A stretch of DNA of 14,989 nt, taken from positions 18,900 through 33,888 of the forward strand of contig DNNJ01000278.1 of the NCBI GenBank assembly GCA_003487955.1. Reading direction: 5' to 3'. This document shows, piece by piece, positions 1 to 6,592 of this stretch; the first letter of the stretch is position 1; the number at the start of each line of letters is the position of its first letter. The position numbers were made by a program, and so were the translations under genes. The notes beneath the pieces are model-generated. The model was not told where the DNA came from. It ran no database searches and worked only from the letters and a program-made list of their open reading frames with translations. The DNA comes from Clostridiales bacterium. Lineage in GTDB: Bacteria > Bacillota > Clostridia > Tissierellales > Sedimentibacteraceae.

Positions 1-32
1 TAGTCCCGTGACTCCCGCCTTTACAGAATTTT

Positions 33-1610
33 TTAAGCTATAAGCGTATAAGTATTACAGAGTATACCTTTATCTGTATAACTTTTCTCTACATCTAATA
101 TTTTACTTTTAAATAAATGCTGTATATGCTCACAAATATGGCCTTTTGATATACCTGTATCATTAGATAAAGTATCATAAGAAACATCTTTATCTTGTTG
201 TAAATTCCTTACTAAACATAAATATACCAAATAGTCCTGTTGTTTTATGATCCCATTAATCAATAATATGGTTGCGGCATAATAGTACCGAGTATATCCC
301 TGTCCGTAGTTGGGAATTTTAATCAATCTATAAGTACCATACCCATCACACGCTATGTACCCTTTGAAGATCAAATCTCTGAGTACAGTTTTTAACGTAT
401 TCCTTGCTAAACAGCATTTTTGAGTTGTGGGGTTTATAATTTCTTCCTGTAGCTGTTTATACGTCAATCCCTCATCATGAAGGTGCAGAACGCTTAATAT
501 TAGATAATGATTTCCACGCAATTTCTTAATTACCCTGTTTTGAAGCAAATGATTATCTATTGAAATTTCTTTGGTTTTCAGTTTGGCAGGTGAATTATCG
601 TACACCGTTTTACAATTGTATTTATCACAGTATCTATTGAGTATGGATTGGTGAACTTTATCTTCCAATTTGCAACCCAATAGTTTATAGTCAGATTCCC
701 AATACCGTTTAAAATCAGCAGCAATCTCATTAACTGATTTTGGAGGTCTGCAACGCTGGTTCCATTCAAGTACCAGCTTCAGAGCATTGCTATAATTATA
801 TCCCCTGATCGTTTGCAGATACTTGACGATTCTTCCTAAGCAGAAATTCCTTTCCCCTTGCTGAACTCCCTCGGATATCATCTTTTCAACACAATAATAA
901 CTGGAAACTGCATTATACTCTTTTGGTGGAAGCTGCTGCACTTCCTTTACCTTTGAGGATTGCTTTGCATAACTGATTATTTTTTCCAGCTTATTTAAAC
1001 TATATGGCTTGAACTGTGGACTACCATAATTATTCGTAATAATATTAACTAGTTTAGAATCATGCTTTAGGTTAAGGCTTGTCGGTAATCGTGCTAATTG
1101 TGTTGTTAATACCGCTTCGGGGTCTGCTCCTAATACTTTACATAGGTTTTTATTGATTCTTGTTACTCTGTCAATATCTATCGTTTTCTGTGTGGCAAAA
1201 TAGAAATGAAATCCGTTACCAGAATCAACAACACAATGATAGAAGATAAACGGCAGAATCCGCTTGATATGATGACAGAAGTCTTTTACATCGTCGTATT
1301 GTGGATAGTCCTTGCGGTCATAATCCAGAAATAATACTTTTCGTGCCATCATGTATTTAGCTGTTTCGTTCTGGCCCTTTGTAGTACATACACCAACGTA
1401 TAAGTTGTAATTGTATTTGTACTTTTGGATTATATCTTTAATCTCTGTAATGCTTTTTACAAAGAAAGTTTTGATTAACGGCTCTTCGTTCTCTCTCTGC
1501 TTGATCGCTTTGATCCTTACAAATTCAATTGGTTTTAGTTTTAAGTCATTGGTTTCTGGATCAAAATCAAATAATAGTTTCAGATAGTTTTCTAAATTTT
1601 GTACGCTCAT
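33..1610 (-). CDS. AEP-type primase / RepB-like replication protein
   Basis: This 525-residue protein looks like an archaeo-eukaryotic-type primase of a mobile element, which would make primers or initiate replication of the excised element. The visible catalytic pattern is a metal-binding pair LDYD (D96, D98), then SGNGFHFYF with H135 as the sxH motif, then LARLPTSLNLKHD around residues 172-184. Residues about 238-313 (GERN, then N284 and PPKSVNEI) resemble a PriCT primase C-terminal helical domain. C313, C328 and C333 could bind zinc. The last 150 residues look like winged-helix segments, a common arrangement in Rep proteins. It is the last gene of the minus-strand run. The ATG at 1610 has only a weak purine-rich site upstream and lies inside a small overlapping frame (1567-1653), so translational coupling is possible. 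The family call rests on motifs, not on a database match. Confidence 0.75.
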   Translation of the reverse strand: MSVQNLENYLKLLFDFDPETNDLKLKPIEFVRIKAIKQRENEEPLIKTFFVKSITEIKDIIQKYKYNYNLYVGVCTTKGQNETAKYMMARKVLFLDYDRKDYPQYDDVKDFCHHIKRILPFIFYHCVVDSGNGFHFYFATQKTIDIDRVTRINKNLCKVLGADPEAVLTTQLARLPTSLNLKHDSKLVNIITNNYGSPQFKPYSLNKLEKIISYAKQSSKVKEVQQLPPKEYNAVSSYYCVEKMISEGVQQGERNFCLGRIVKYLQTIRGYNYSNALKLVLEWNQRCRPPKSVNEIAADFKRYWESDYKLLGCKLEDKVHQSILNRYCDKYNCKTVYDNSPAKLKTKEISIDNHLLQNRVIKKLRGNHYLILSVLHLHDEGLTYKQLQEEIINPTTQKCCLARNTLKTVLRDLIFKGYIACDGYGTYRLIKIPNYGQGYTRYYYAATILLINGIIKQQDYLVYLCLVRNLQQDKDVSYDTLSNDTGISKGHICEHIQHLFKSKILDVEKSYTDKGILCNTYTLIA

Positions 1611-1653
1611 TAAATCTAAAAATCACTCTTTCTTTTCTTCTAATATGTTTCAT
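1567..1653 (-). CDS. Possible 28-aa leader ORF overlapping the primase start
   Basis: An ATG at 1653 sits 7 nt after AAAGGA, a better ribosome-binding site than that of the primase. It opens a 28-codon frame that begins MKHIRRKERVIFRFNE and ends at 1567, overlapping the primase start by 44 nt in another frame. The first 16 residues resemble the N-terminus of MobC or ribbon-helix-helix proteins. The rest is forced by the primase frame. It may be a truncated gene start or a coupling leader; it may also be chance. Confidence 0.3.
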   Translation of the reverse strand: MKHIRRKERVIFRFNERTKFRKLSETII

Positions 1654-1716
1654 TTAATTATCCTTTCGATGTTAAAATGAATAATTGTTTATGTGTTAAT
1701 GCAATCTACTTTTGTT

Positions 1717-2343
1717 CTATTTCGGAATATGGTTCGACACTAATTTTAAATATTCTGGTGCTTTTCTTTTAAATGGCATTGATCTATGTGTTTGATTATT
1801 GATGATATACCCATCTTTTTTATTTAGGGTATAGGTTGGAATATTATTCTTTTCTGCAAATTCCTCCATAATAGAAGGTTGCCCATCAAGCTGTCTTAAC
1901 TTACTGGCCGTGGAGAGCGTTTCAACTGCAAATCTGGAAATCTCATTATTGGTATAGTCCCAAATAAAATCCTCAAATTTGTCACCTAACGGAGAACCCA
2001 TATTGTAAGTTTTTAGTTTGTTGACTGTATAGAAATAATCTTTCCAACAATCATCTTTGCTGTGGTTGTATTCCTTTTCTATGGGAAACAGGTTTACAAA
2101 TTCTTTCGGTGTCAACAGTTCCATTAGGCTTTTAACTGCCTGTATGATTTTAAACTTAAGTTCTATTTCCTCTCTTTCCGCATACTCCTTATGTGCGTAC
2201 TTGTGAGTATTGATGTATTTTACTCCATATAAAACGGCTCGCCTCAAAGATACACGGTCTGGATTCTTTGAATGTATCTCATTGGTAAATGCTTTTAGGT
2301 AGCGTTTATATATAGGTGTTCCCTGAACAACACGCAATTCCAT
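1717..2343 (-). CDS. Hypothetical protein, 208 aa
   Basis: I do not recognise this family. The frame stays open up to 2409, but the ATG at 2343 has AAAGGAGAAA about 8 nt upstream, and the longer version would run into the preceding gene, so 2343 is chosen. The protein is soluble, basic at its C-terminus and predicted helical. It begins MELRVVQGTPIYKRYLKAF, with an aromatic- and charge-rich middle (DDCWKDYFYTVNKLKTY). There is no signal peptide, membrane segment or Cys cluster. It lies 37 nt downstream of the 127-aa gene and about 106 nt upstream of the primase gene, all on one strand. Its place in a replication/accessory operon suggests an element-specific role, but nothing in the sequence gives a function. 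Confidence 0.7.
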   Translation of the reverse strand: MELRVVQGTPIYKRYLKAFTNEIHSKNPDRVSLRRAVLYGVKYINTHKYAHKEYAEREEIELKFKIIQAVKSLMELLTPKEFVNLFPIEKEYNHSKDDCWKDYFYTVNKLKTYNMGSPLGDKFEDFIWDYTNNEISRFAVETLSTASKLRQLDGQPSIMEEFAEKNNIPTYTLNKKDGYIINNQTHRSMPFKRKAPEYLKLVSNHIPK

Positions 2344-2380
2344 ATTAGTTATTTCTCCTTTAAATTTTAAATTTAATATT

Positions 2381-2764
2381 TTAATCCATAAAACCGATCC
2401 AAATTTCATTTACGGTAGAAAATAATCTAATATGATAAGTCATTGATACACCAAAATCAAACATATCCGCGCATTCATCTTCATTTAGTTTTTCGATGGA
2501 TTCAATTTTAACAGTGTTTATATTTAGCGAACCCATACCTTCAATACAAGCAGTAGATTTTCCCTCTACATTTCTTATCATATTGTTATTATTAAATGAA
2601 AGCTGATTATTGATTTCCTGACATTGGTTGAAATATGAGGAATATATTTCCAAACTGTTATTAGGATCGTTGTTTTCTACATTGATAAGGAAACCGGTTT
2701 TATGTTGAACAAGATCATTAATTTTCTGCTCCTTTGTGCGGTTAGTCCATACTACATCTTGCAT
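2381..2764 (-). CDS. Hypothetical protein, 127 aa
   Basis: Unrecognised. The frame can be extended to a TTG at 2800, but the ATG at 2764 is preceded by AAAGGATTCTAAAACT, an AGGA-type site about 10 nt away, so this start is preferred. The protein is acidic and Asn-rich, starting MQDVVWTNRTKEQKINDLVQ and containing a NNNN run (near residue 60) and an EKLNEDECADMFDFG segment. There are no membrane segments and no metal-binding clusters. It lies within the minus-strand operon between two other small unknown genes. The ordinary codon pattern and good ribosome-binding site support it being real; no function can be assigned. Confidence 0.65.
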   Translation of the reverse strand: MQDVVWTNRTKEQKINDLVQHKTGFLINVENNDPNNSLEIYSSYFNQCQEINNQLSFNNNNMIRNVEGKSTACIEGMGSLNINTVKIESIEKLNEDECADMFDFGVSMTYHIRLFSTVNEIWIGFMD

Positions 2765-2871
2765 AGTTTTAGAATCCTTTCTTTTGGCTGTTTTAACCAA
2801 AATTCATTATAAATTTTTTGTTTATTTCACACAATTTTTCATGAAGTCAAGTTTTCAATTAATTTTTTAAA

Positions 2872-2916
2872 TTATCTTGCTTCAACTCCTGCTTGTTCTT
2901 GTAAGAAATTATACAT
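2872..2916 (-). CDS. Possible 14-aa micro-ORF
   Basis: AAGGAGAAA precedes an ATG at 2916 very closely. The frame encodes MYNFLQEQAGVEAR and stops. It follows the stop of the 133-aa gene by about 11 nt, at the normal place for the next operon gene. It may be the surviving start of a deleted gene or a chance frame. The rest of 2765-2927 shows no other coding signal. Confidence 0.2.
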   Translation of the reverse strand: MYNFLQEQAGVEAR

Positions 2917-2927
2917 TTTCTCCTTAT

Positions 2928-3329
2928 TTATTCCCTCTCCATAGATTGATTCATACGGGTTGTATTTTCATCATTCAAGGTTTTGGCTATTTTCAACGAA
3001 CACTCCTGCTTTCCATCATCAAATAAACCTTTCATTTCACCGTAAATCAGATTATTGTCGTGATCAAGTAAAACATCATGCACTTTCCCGCAATTTGGAC
3101 AGACATAATCCGTTGCCTTATTCCAATCTTGAACCATCAATTTATGATTGTATTGGGCATCAAGCGGAACAATGAAAGTATTAACCCCACTGATTGCCGC
3201 TTCTTTTAACGATTTGTATCTGCCTGATCCTATCATCTGGTGCCCTTTATGTGTTTTGCTGTCTCCTATATAAAATAGGAAATAGTAGTTTTTAAGCCTT
3301 ACCCTGTTCCTCAGTTTGACTCTACTCAT
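2928..3329 (-). CDS. Hypothetical protein with a CxxC motif, 133 aa
   Basis: Unrecognised. An open frame reaches a TTG at 3386 without a ribosome-binding site. The ATG at 3329 is preceded by AAAGAGTG and is chosen. The N-terminal half begins MSRVKLRNRVRLKNYYFLFY and continues with IGSGRYKSLKEAAISGVN, which resembles small nucleic-acid-binding beta-rich domains. A central CPNCGKVHDVLLDHD segment holds one CxxC pair plus His, possibly half of a zinc site. The C-terminus is polar. It lies in the minus-strand operon. A role in nucleic-acid binding is only a guess from the basic N-terminus. Confidence 0.6.
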   Translation of the reverse strand: MSRVKLRNRVRLKNYYFLFYIGDSKTHKGHQMIGSGRYKSLKEAAISGVNTFIVPLDAQYNHKLMVQDWNKATDYVCPNCGKVHDVLLDHDNNLIYGEMKGLFDDGKQECSLKIAKTLNDENTTRMNQSMERE

Positions 3330-3361
3330 TATTATTTTCACTCTTTTTCTTATTTTAATTT

Positions 3362-3457
3362 GAATAATCTTTATAAGCTTTGACAATACTGCCCATTGGA
3401 GCCAGTGGGATTAAAATACAAGCATAAGCATTACCTCCTTTCAATATCATTTCTCTA
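3362..3457 (-). CDS. Possible 31-aa ORF
   Basis: An ATG at about 3457 opens a 31-codon frame, MILKGGNAYACILIPLAP and onward, ending near 3362. A strong AAAGGAGGT lies inside it, followed by other very short frames. This stretch is either a leader/micro-ORF zone or decayed coding DNA; I cannot tell which frame, if any, is used. It is listed so that the 3387-3458 gap is described. Confidence 0.15.
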
Positions 3458-3458
3458 A

Positions 3459-3635
3459 TCAGGAAGCAACGACAGTACAAGCAGCGTCATAATCATCAGC
3501 AATTTTTTTTATTTCTGGAATACTATTAAGCAACTTCCTGATTTCCTCAAATTCTTCTGGCGTTACTTTAACCGACCAATAGGAATCGTGTCCCTCTCTG
3601 TCATTGTGAGTTTCAAACCAATGTTGTTCATTCCA
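3459..3635 (-). pseudogene. 58-codon coding-like frame without a start codon
   Basis: Read on the minus strand from 3635, this frame gives a natural-looking protein end: HWFETHNDREGHDSYWSVKV, then TPEEFEEIRKLLNSIPEIKK, then a short acidic tail ending at a TGA at 3459. It contains no ATG, GTG or TTG that could start it, and a TAA lies just upstream. It begins at the stop codon of the 181-aa gene, in its +1 frame. It is therefore either a 5'-decayed gene, the displaced C-terminus of the 181-aa protein after a one-base change, or a product reached by +1 frameshifting. The competing ATG overlapping the upstream stop (3631) gives only a 22-codon frame. Confidence 0.4.
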
Positions 3636-4173
3636 CCGTCTTTACCAACATTAAATCTATGACCTTTTTTAATTGCTGTTTTTCAGCATTAGTCAATTCA
3701 ATATCAAAAGTTGTGATTTCATAACCGCCGTCACGTTCCAATTCTTCAAGAGCATCACGTTGATTATTAGTGCATTCTTTATTTAATTTTTCGTCTTCTA
3801 TCATACCGTGTTTTATTAATGCTTTTTCTTCTTCGTCCATTGCTTTATCTAACATTTTCTGCCACATCTTTTTGTCCTGTTCGTTTTGTGAGTTGTAATC
3901 AAAAACACATGGTTTACACCACGCCGAAAGGCAAGGTTCTCCATCAATTCCACAAAACAGATAAAACTTAGTCAAATCATCGTCATTACCGAAAAAATCC
4001 ATATTTACCATAAAATCATAAAGAGCCATTATCATATCACTTGTTAAAATACTTTCGTCATTATAGCGAAACGTAAAATCTTCATCCAACACTGTTTCTT
4101 TGTCATTAAAATCAATTTTGTTTACATCAAAAGCACCATCAAAAATAACCTTACCGTTGTCCGAGATTTTCAT
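3628..4173 (-). CDS. Hypothetical acidic protein, 181 aa
   Basis: Unrecognised. The ATG at 4173 is preceded by TTAGGAGGAAG at good spacing, lying in the 23-nt gap after the 74-aa gene. The protein is strongly acidic, beginning MKISDNGKVIFDGAFDVNK, with a DFFGNDDDLTKFYLF stretch, a Cys-containing CLSAWCKPCVFDY segment around residues 82-94 and a charged helical C-terminal third. There are no membrane segments. Such acidic small proteins are common accessory genes of phages and conjugative elements, but I cannot name a family. Its stop codon overlaps both a possible 22-codon ATGA-coupled frame and the open 58-codon frame below it, which raises the possibility that its natural C-terminus has been altered by a frameshift. 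Confidence 0.7.
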   Translation of the reverse strand: MKISDNGKVIFDGAFDVNKIDFNDKETVLDEDFTFRYNDESILTSDMIMALYDFMVNMDFFGNDDDLTKFYLFCGIDGEPCLSAWCKPCVFDYNSQNEQDKKMWQKMLDKAMDEEEKALIKHGMIEDEKLNKECTNNQRDALEELERDGGYEITTFDIELTNAEKQQLKKVIDLMLVKTVE

Positions 4174-4196
4174 AATAATTCTTCCTCCTAATAATT

Positions 4197-4421
4197 TTAG
4201 ATTTCAAATCCAAACGGTACAAGCTCAACAGGACATTGCGGTTGCGTGTAGTCGGCAAGCTGGCAGATGATACATTCCTGATGATCGTAGCTGATCCATG
4301 CAGCACGATAGCGATTTCCAACAACGGAATCAGACACAAGCTTCATTTTTTTCCTGATTTTTTCAGGGACAACGCGATTCATATTTTGACAAACGGCAAT
4401 TCTGCATTCTTCAAGGGACAT
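4197..4421 (-). CDS. Hypothetical protein, 74 aa
   Basis: Unrecognised small protein. The ATG at 4421 follows AAAGGAGGAG at good spacing, inside the last codons of the 59-aa gene upstream, so the two genes overlap by 11 nt and are probably translationally coupled. It begins MSLEECRIAVCQNMNRVVPE and contains CIICQ near residue 50 and a final CPVELVPFGFEI. The four or five cysteines could form a small metal-binding fold, but the spacing matches no family I know. The DNA here is clearly richer in G+C than the rest of the operon, suggesting a separate origin. Confidence 0.65.
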   Translation of the reverse strand: MSLEECRIAVCQNMNRVVPEKIRKKMKLVSDSVVGNRYRAAWISYDHQECIICQLADYTQPQCPVELVPFGFEI

Positions 4422-4590
4422 TTTTAAAACTCCTCCTTTCCTGTTGTTCCCGCTGGTTCAGCAACTTTCCCAGCAACGGCCCATAAGCGCCTTTATAGAT
4501 GTCTACTGTCGAATGGGCGCTGAGGATCGATGCACTGGTCAGCATGGCGGTTAGCATGGCGGCTTCACGGTCTGTCAGATCAAGGATCAT
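4411..4590 (-). CDS. Hypothetical helical protein, 59 aa
   Basis: The first gene of the long minus-strand operon. A GTG at 4599 is also in frame, but it overlaps the ribosome-binding site AAGGAG; the ATG at 4590 lies 7 nt after that site and is chosen. The protein starts MILDLTDREAAMLTAMLTSA and is a short, Met/Leu/Ala-rich helical protein with a polar tail (NQREQQERRS). Codon usage and G+C (about 52-58% by hand count over 4441-4560) differ sharply from the AT-rich neighbours. It overlaps the 74-aa gene by 11 nt. No function can be assigned. Confidence 0.65.
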   Translation of the reverse strand: MILDLTDREAAMLTAMLTSASILSAHSTVDIYKGAYGPLLGKLLNQREQQERRSFKNVP

Positions 4591-4610
4591 TCTTGTCACT
4601 CCTTAAAAAA

Positions 4611-4777
4611 GATTAGTTTTAAGGCGGGTGCTTGATTTCAATGGTGATTTCTGGAAATCCCCTTCCCATTTGTAATATCCAATTCTGCTATCAACAAGTA
4701 AATTATTCAGTACATTTTTGATTCTACTAGTTCATCTAATTCATTTTGTACTGTTTTTACTTCATAATCATATTTTA
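4611..4777 (-). pseudogene. Possible decayed small gene in the operon leader
   Basis: The leader between the minus promoter and the first operon gene reads as coding-like pieces in shifted frames: YDYEVKTVQNELDELVESK, then VLNNLLVDSRIGYYKWEGDF, then PEITIEIKHPP followed by a stop. The joins fall at AAAAA and at GGGGATTT, where a single missing base would restore one frame. A short MIMK start lies in a third frame. This looks like a roughly 50-codon gene broken by several one-base deletions. I see no ribosome-binding site for it. The region otherwise holds only the operon leader. Confidence 0.35.
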
Positions 4778-4800
4778 GCGTGTAAAAATTGAATTGTCAA
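4772..4800 (-). promoter_or_regulatory. SigA-type promoter for the long minus-strand operon
   Basis: On the minus strand TTGACA (4800-4795) and TAAAAT (4777-4772) are separated by exactly 17 nt. It faces the unknown-gene/primase operon, with about 180 nt of leader before the first chosen start (4590). Its -35 region overlaps the ATTGAATTGTCA repeat. Confidence 0.7.
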
Positions 4801-4857
4801 GTGTTTTCAAAATATTTTTAACTGTTCTTACAAAAATGTGTTTATATTGAATTGACA
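4788..4857. repeat. Two 12-bp direct repeats over divergent -35 boxes (putative operators)
   Basis: ATTGAATTGTCA (4788-4799) and ATTGAATTGACA (4846-4857) differ at one position and lie 58 bp apart, each overlapping one of the two divergent -35 boxes. This is the expected layout for operators of the adjacent XRE regulator, allowing it to control both its own gene and the operon. That the repressor binds here is inference. Confidence 0.5.
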
Positions 4858-4880
4858 TTGTACATAATAGTTGATATAAT
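4852..4880 (+). promoter_or_regulatory. Consensus SigA promoter of the XRE regulator gene
   Basis: TTGACA (4852-4857) and TATAAT (4875-4880) with a 17-nt spacer: a perfect match to the vegetative consensus. The start codon is at 4911, giving a leader of about 25 nt. Confidence 0.85.
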
Positions 4881-4910
4881 TAAAGATATTAAATAATGAA
4901 GGTGATCTAA

Positions 4911-5606
4911 ATGCTTCCAGAAAAGATATTAATGAACTCCAATATTCGTCAAACAATTAAAAATGCGAGAATAAGTAAAGATATAACTTTGACTAAATTG
5001 GCTAATTCCATTAATAAAACCACAAGCTATCTTTCAGCATTGGAAAAAGGACGAATTAAGAGTATTTCTAAAAAAGATTTAATTACAATTTTGAAACAAC
5101 TGTTTGATTTGAATAGTGATGAAAAAGCTGAATCAAAAATAAATGAAATCATAACATTGGACAACCCGAGTTCTGATGTAATAGCTGACAATGCTCAACA
5201 GGTAAATCTTTTTGATTTTGACTCAAATCATCCAATACAAAAATACAATCCATTCCAAAAAAAAGATATTAAAACTCAAATTAATTTCGTATCAGAAATA
5301 TTTAAAAAGATTTTGGAGACAGTTTATCAGGATGATCCAGAAACCGTTGTTGATATTTTGAGGATTCTTCCACAAAATTTTATGTATGATACTGGCTTTA
5401 TACTTGCTATTTTGGAAGCTCCATTTTTTGCCTTCAAAAAATTAAATCACGACGAACGGCAAGCATATTTAAACGAATTTGCTGATCTGTTCAATAAATA
5501 TGCTTTGCTCGCAAAAAATAGGGATGATAATAGTAAGGACAAAGCTGAAGCCCAACAGGATAAACCCTCTAACACTGAATCCAATCCCAATGATTCAGGC
5601 GATTGA
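4911..5606 (+). CDS. XRE-family HTH transcriptional regulator, 231 aa
   Basis: The N-terminal part is a helix-turn-helix of the XRE/Cro type, about residues 12-66: IRQTIKNARISKDITLTKLA, then NKTTSYLSALEKGRIKSISK as the turn and recognition helix. The middle is a polar linker (residues 75-105). Residues 105-205 form a helical domain of unknown family, and the tail is highly charged and disordered. The ATG at 4911 follows AAGGTGATCTAA. The gene is divergent from the long operon and has its own consensus promoter. Paired 12-bp repeats cover both -35 boxes, the usual pattern of an element master repressor. The larger-than-minimal C-terminal domain could sense a peptide or protein signal, but this is not shown by the sequence. 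It ends 26 nt before a bidirectional terminator. Confidence 0.8.
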   Translation: MLPEKILMNSNIRQTIKNARISKDITLTKLANSINKTTSYLSALEKGRIKSISKKDLITILKQLFDLNSDEKAESKINEIITLDNPSSDVIADNAQQVNLFDFDSNHPIQKYNPFQKKDIKTQINFVSEIFKKILETVYQDDPETVVDILRILPQNFMYDTGFILAILEAPFFAFKKLNHDERQAYLNEFADLFNKYALLAKNRDDNSKDKAEAQQDKPSNTESNPNDSGD

Positions 5607-5632
5607 AGCTAAAATATTAAATCTCCGCACGC

Positions 5633-5682
5633 AACAAAAGAGCAGCCTGCACCAGATGGACGGTGTAAGCTGCTCTTTTGTT
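5633..5682. terminator. Strong bidirectional terminator
   Basis: AACAAAAGAGCAGC and GCTGCTCTTTTGTT form a perfect 14-bp stem. TGCACC/GGTGTA extends it inward with one G-T pair, around an 8-nt loop. The A/T ends supply a U-tract on both strands, serving the XRE gene (plus) and closing off the minus-strand fragment, whose stop lies at its edge. Confidence 0.85.
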
Positions 5683-5683
5683 A

Positions 5684-6091
5684 TTAAGATTTTAAATTTG
5701 CCTTATCAATAGCGTGTTGCTGTGCATGAACAAGATTATCGATGCCTTTCACTATCAAACTGATTAATTCTGTAATGCCTAAAACTAAAAGCATATTACC
5801 AGCAATTTCAAGACCTTTTACACCTAGTTCTAGTGCTTTAGTTTTAATAGTAAGACCAAGAGTAGCTCCTTGTGCAGCGAATAAATATTTAATATAACCA
5901 ATGAGAGAAGCGGATGCACCGTTAAGGTGTGCTAAATAACCAGCTAAACTTGAATTGCTTACATTTATAGCATTTACATATTGTGCTTGCGCATGACTTG
6001 TTTTCTCAAGATTACTATTATATTCTTTTATTGCTGTAGAAACCTTTGTAATGTTCTCTTTCGAGACATTAGAAAATGGAGTTAATATCAA
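5684..6091 (-). pseudogene. Fragment of a phage tape-measure-like protein
   Basis: The 135 codons encode a polar helical segment followed by Gly/Ala/Leu-rich hydrophobic helices (NGASASLIGYIKYLFAAQG, then LEIAGNMLLVLGITELISLI) and a KGIDNLVHAQQHAIDKAN end. This is the pattern seen near the N-terminal hydrophobic region of long tail tape-measure or related large proteins of Clostridia phages, which run to many hundreds of residues. Here the only usable start is a TTG at 6091 directly after an in-frame TAA, with no ribosome-binding site, and the frame stops two bases before a terminator. I read it as a remnant cut at both ends. The family assignment is by pattern only; a small membrane protein is the alternative. 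Confidence 0.45.
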
Positions 6092-6103
6092 TTAGTTGCT
6101 TAT

Positions 6104-6134
6104 AATTAAATAAATTTAGGGAATTTATTTAATT
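6104..6134 (+). promoter_or_regulatory. Inverted repeat upstream of the first zinc-ribbon gene (shared element, copy 1)
   Basis: AATTAAATAAATT, loop TAGGG, then AATTTATTTAATT: a perfect 13-bp inverted repeat ending 6 nt before the -35 box. Its core AAATTTAGGGAATTTATT recurs upstream of the paralogous gene at 8111. The matching position points to an activator/operator site or UP-like element rather than a terminator. Confidence 0.6.
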
Positions 6135-6140
6135 TCATTA

Positions 6141-6169
6141 TTGAAATATATTTATAATAATAGTATAAT
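6141..6169 (+). promoter_or_regulatory. SigA-type promoter of the first zinc-ribbon gene
   Basis: TTGAAA (6141-6146), 17-nt spacer, TATAAT (6164-6169). Transcription would start near 6176, almost at the GGAGGTG ribosome-binding site (6178-6184), so the mRNA leader would be only about 14 nt. Confidence 0.75.
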
Positions 6170-6189
6170 TATTTTATGGAGGTGTTATT

Positions 6190-6531
6190 ATGAAATATTG
6201 TCCTAAATGTCATCATAACTTTTCAGATTCATTCGACATTTGTGTATATTGTGAAACGCCATTAATTAGTGGGGAAAATCCTAATCCAATAGAAGTCGAT
6301 CCGCACTCAACAAATAACAAGCAAGAAATACATTCAAGCATAAGAGAATGTGAAAAATTCTTTGAAAACAATAATCAAAAGTATCAAGTTCATTGTCCTG
6401 CTTGCGGCTCTCCTAATGTTGAGAAGATTTCAGCCGCAAGTAAAATAGGGCACGGGCTAGCTTTTGGATTATTCTCTTTGGGAACAATTAGTAAAACATA
6501 TCATTGTAAAAATTGCGGAGTAAAGTTTTAA
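6190..6531 (+). CDS. Double zinc-ribbon protein, 113 aa (paralogue of the 7716-8111 gene)
   Basis: The N-terminus has a rubredoxin-like knuckle pair, CPKC (residues 4-7) and CVYC (18-21). A polar linker follows. The C-terminal domain begins with CPACGSPNVEKIS, runs through a Gly/Phe-rich hydrophobic stretch (GHGLAFGLFSLGTISKT) and closes with CKNCGVKF. The hydrophobic stretch between two Cys pairs is characteristic of a widespread uncharacterised zinc-ribbon family in Firmicutes; it may be buried in the fold or touch the membrane. The C-terminal 46 residues are nearly the same as in the minus-strand gene at 7716-8111, so the two are paralogues. Start and leader are well defined by GGAGGTG and a consensus promoter. 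Function unknown. Confidence 0.75.
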   Translation: MKYCPKCHHNFSDSFDICVYCETPLISGENPNPIEVDPHSTNNKQEIHSSIRECEKFFENNNQKYQVHCPACGSPNVEKISAASKIGHGLAFGLFSLGTISKTYHCKNCGVKF

Positions 6532-6592
6532 GAAAAAGATGATTAATCCTTCCATTTGGTAATTGATAGAGATATTTTTATGTAAATTGGTT

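Noticed and set aside
3387..3458. Strong AAAGGAGGT as the start of an additional gene
   Set aside because: The frames it could serve are 4-16 codons long. No convincing product follows before the 133-aa gene.
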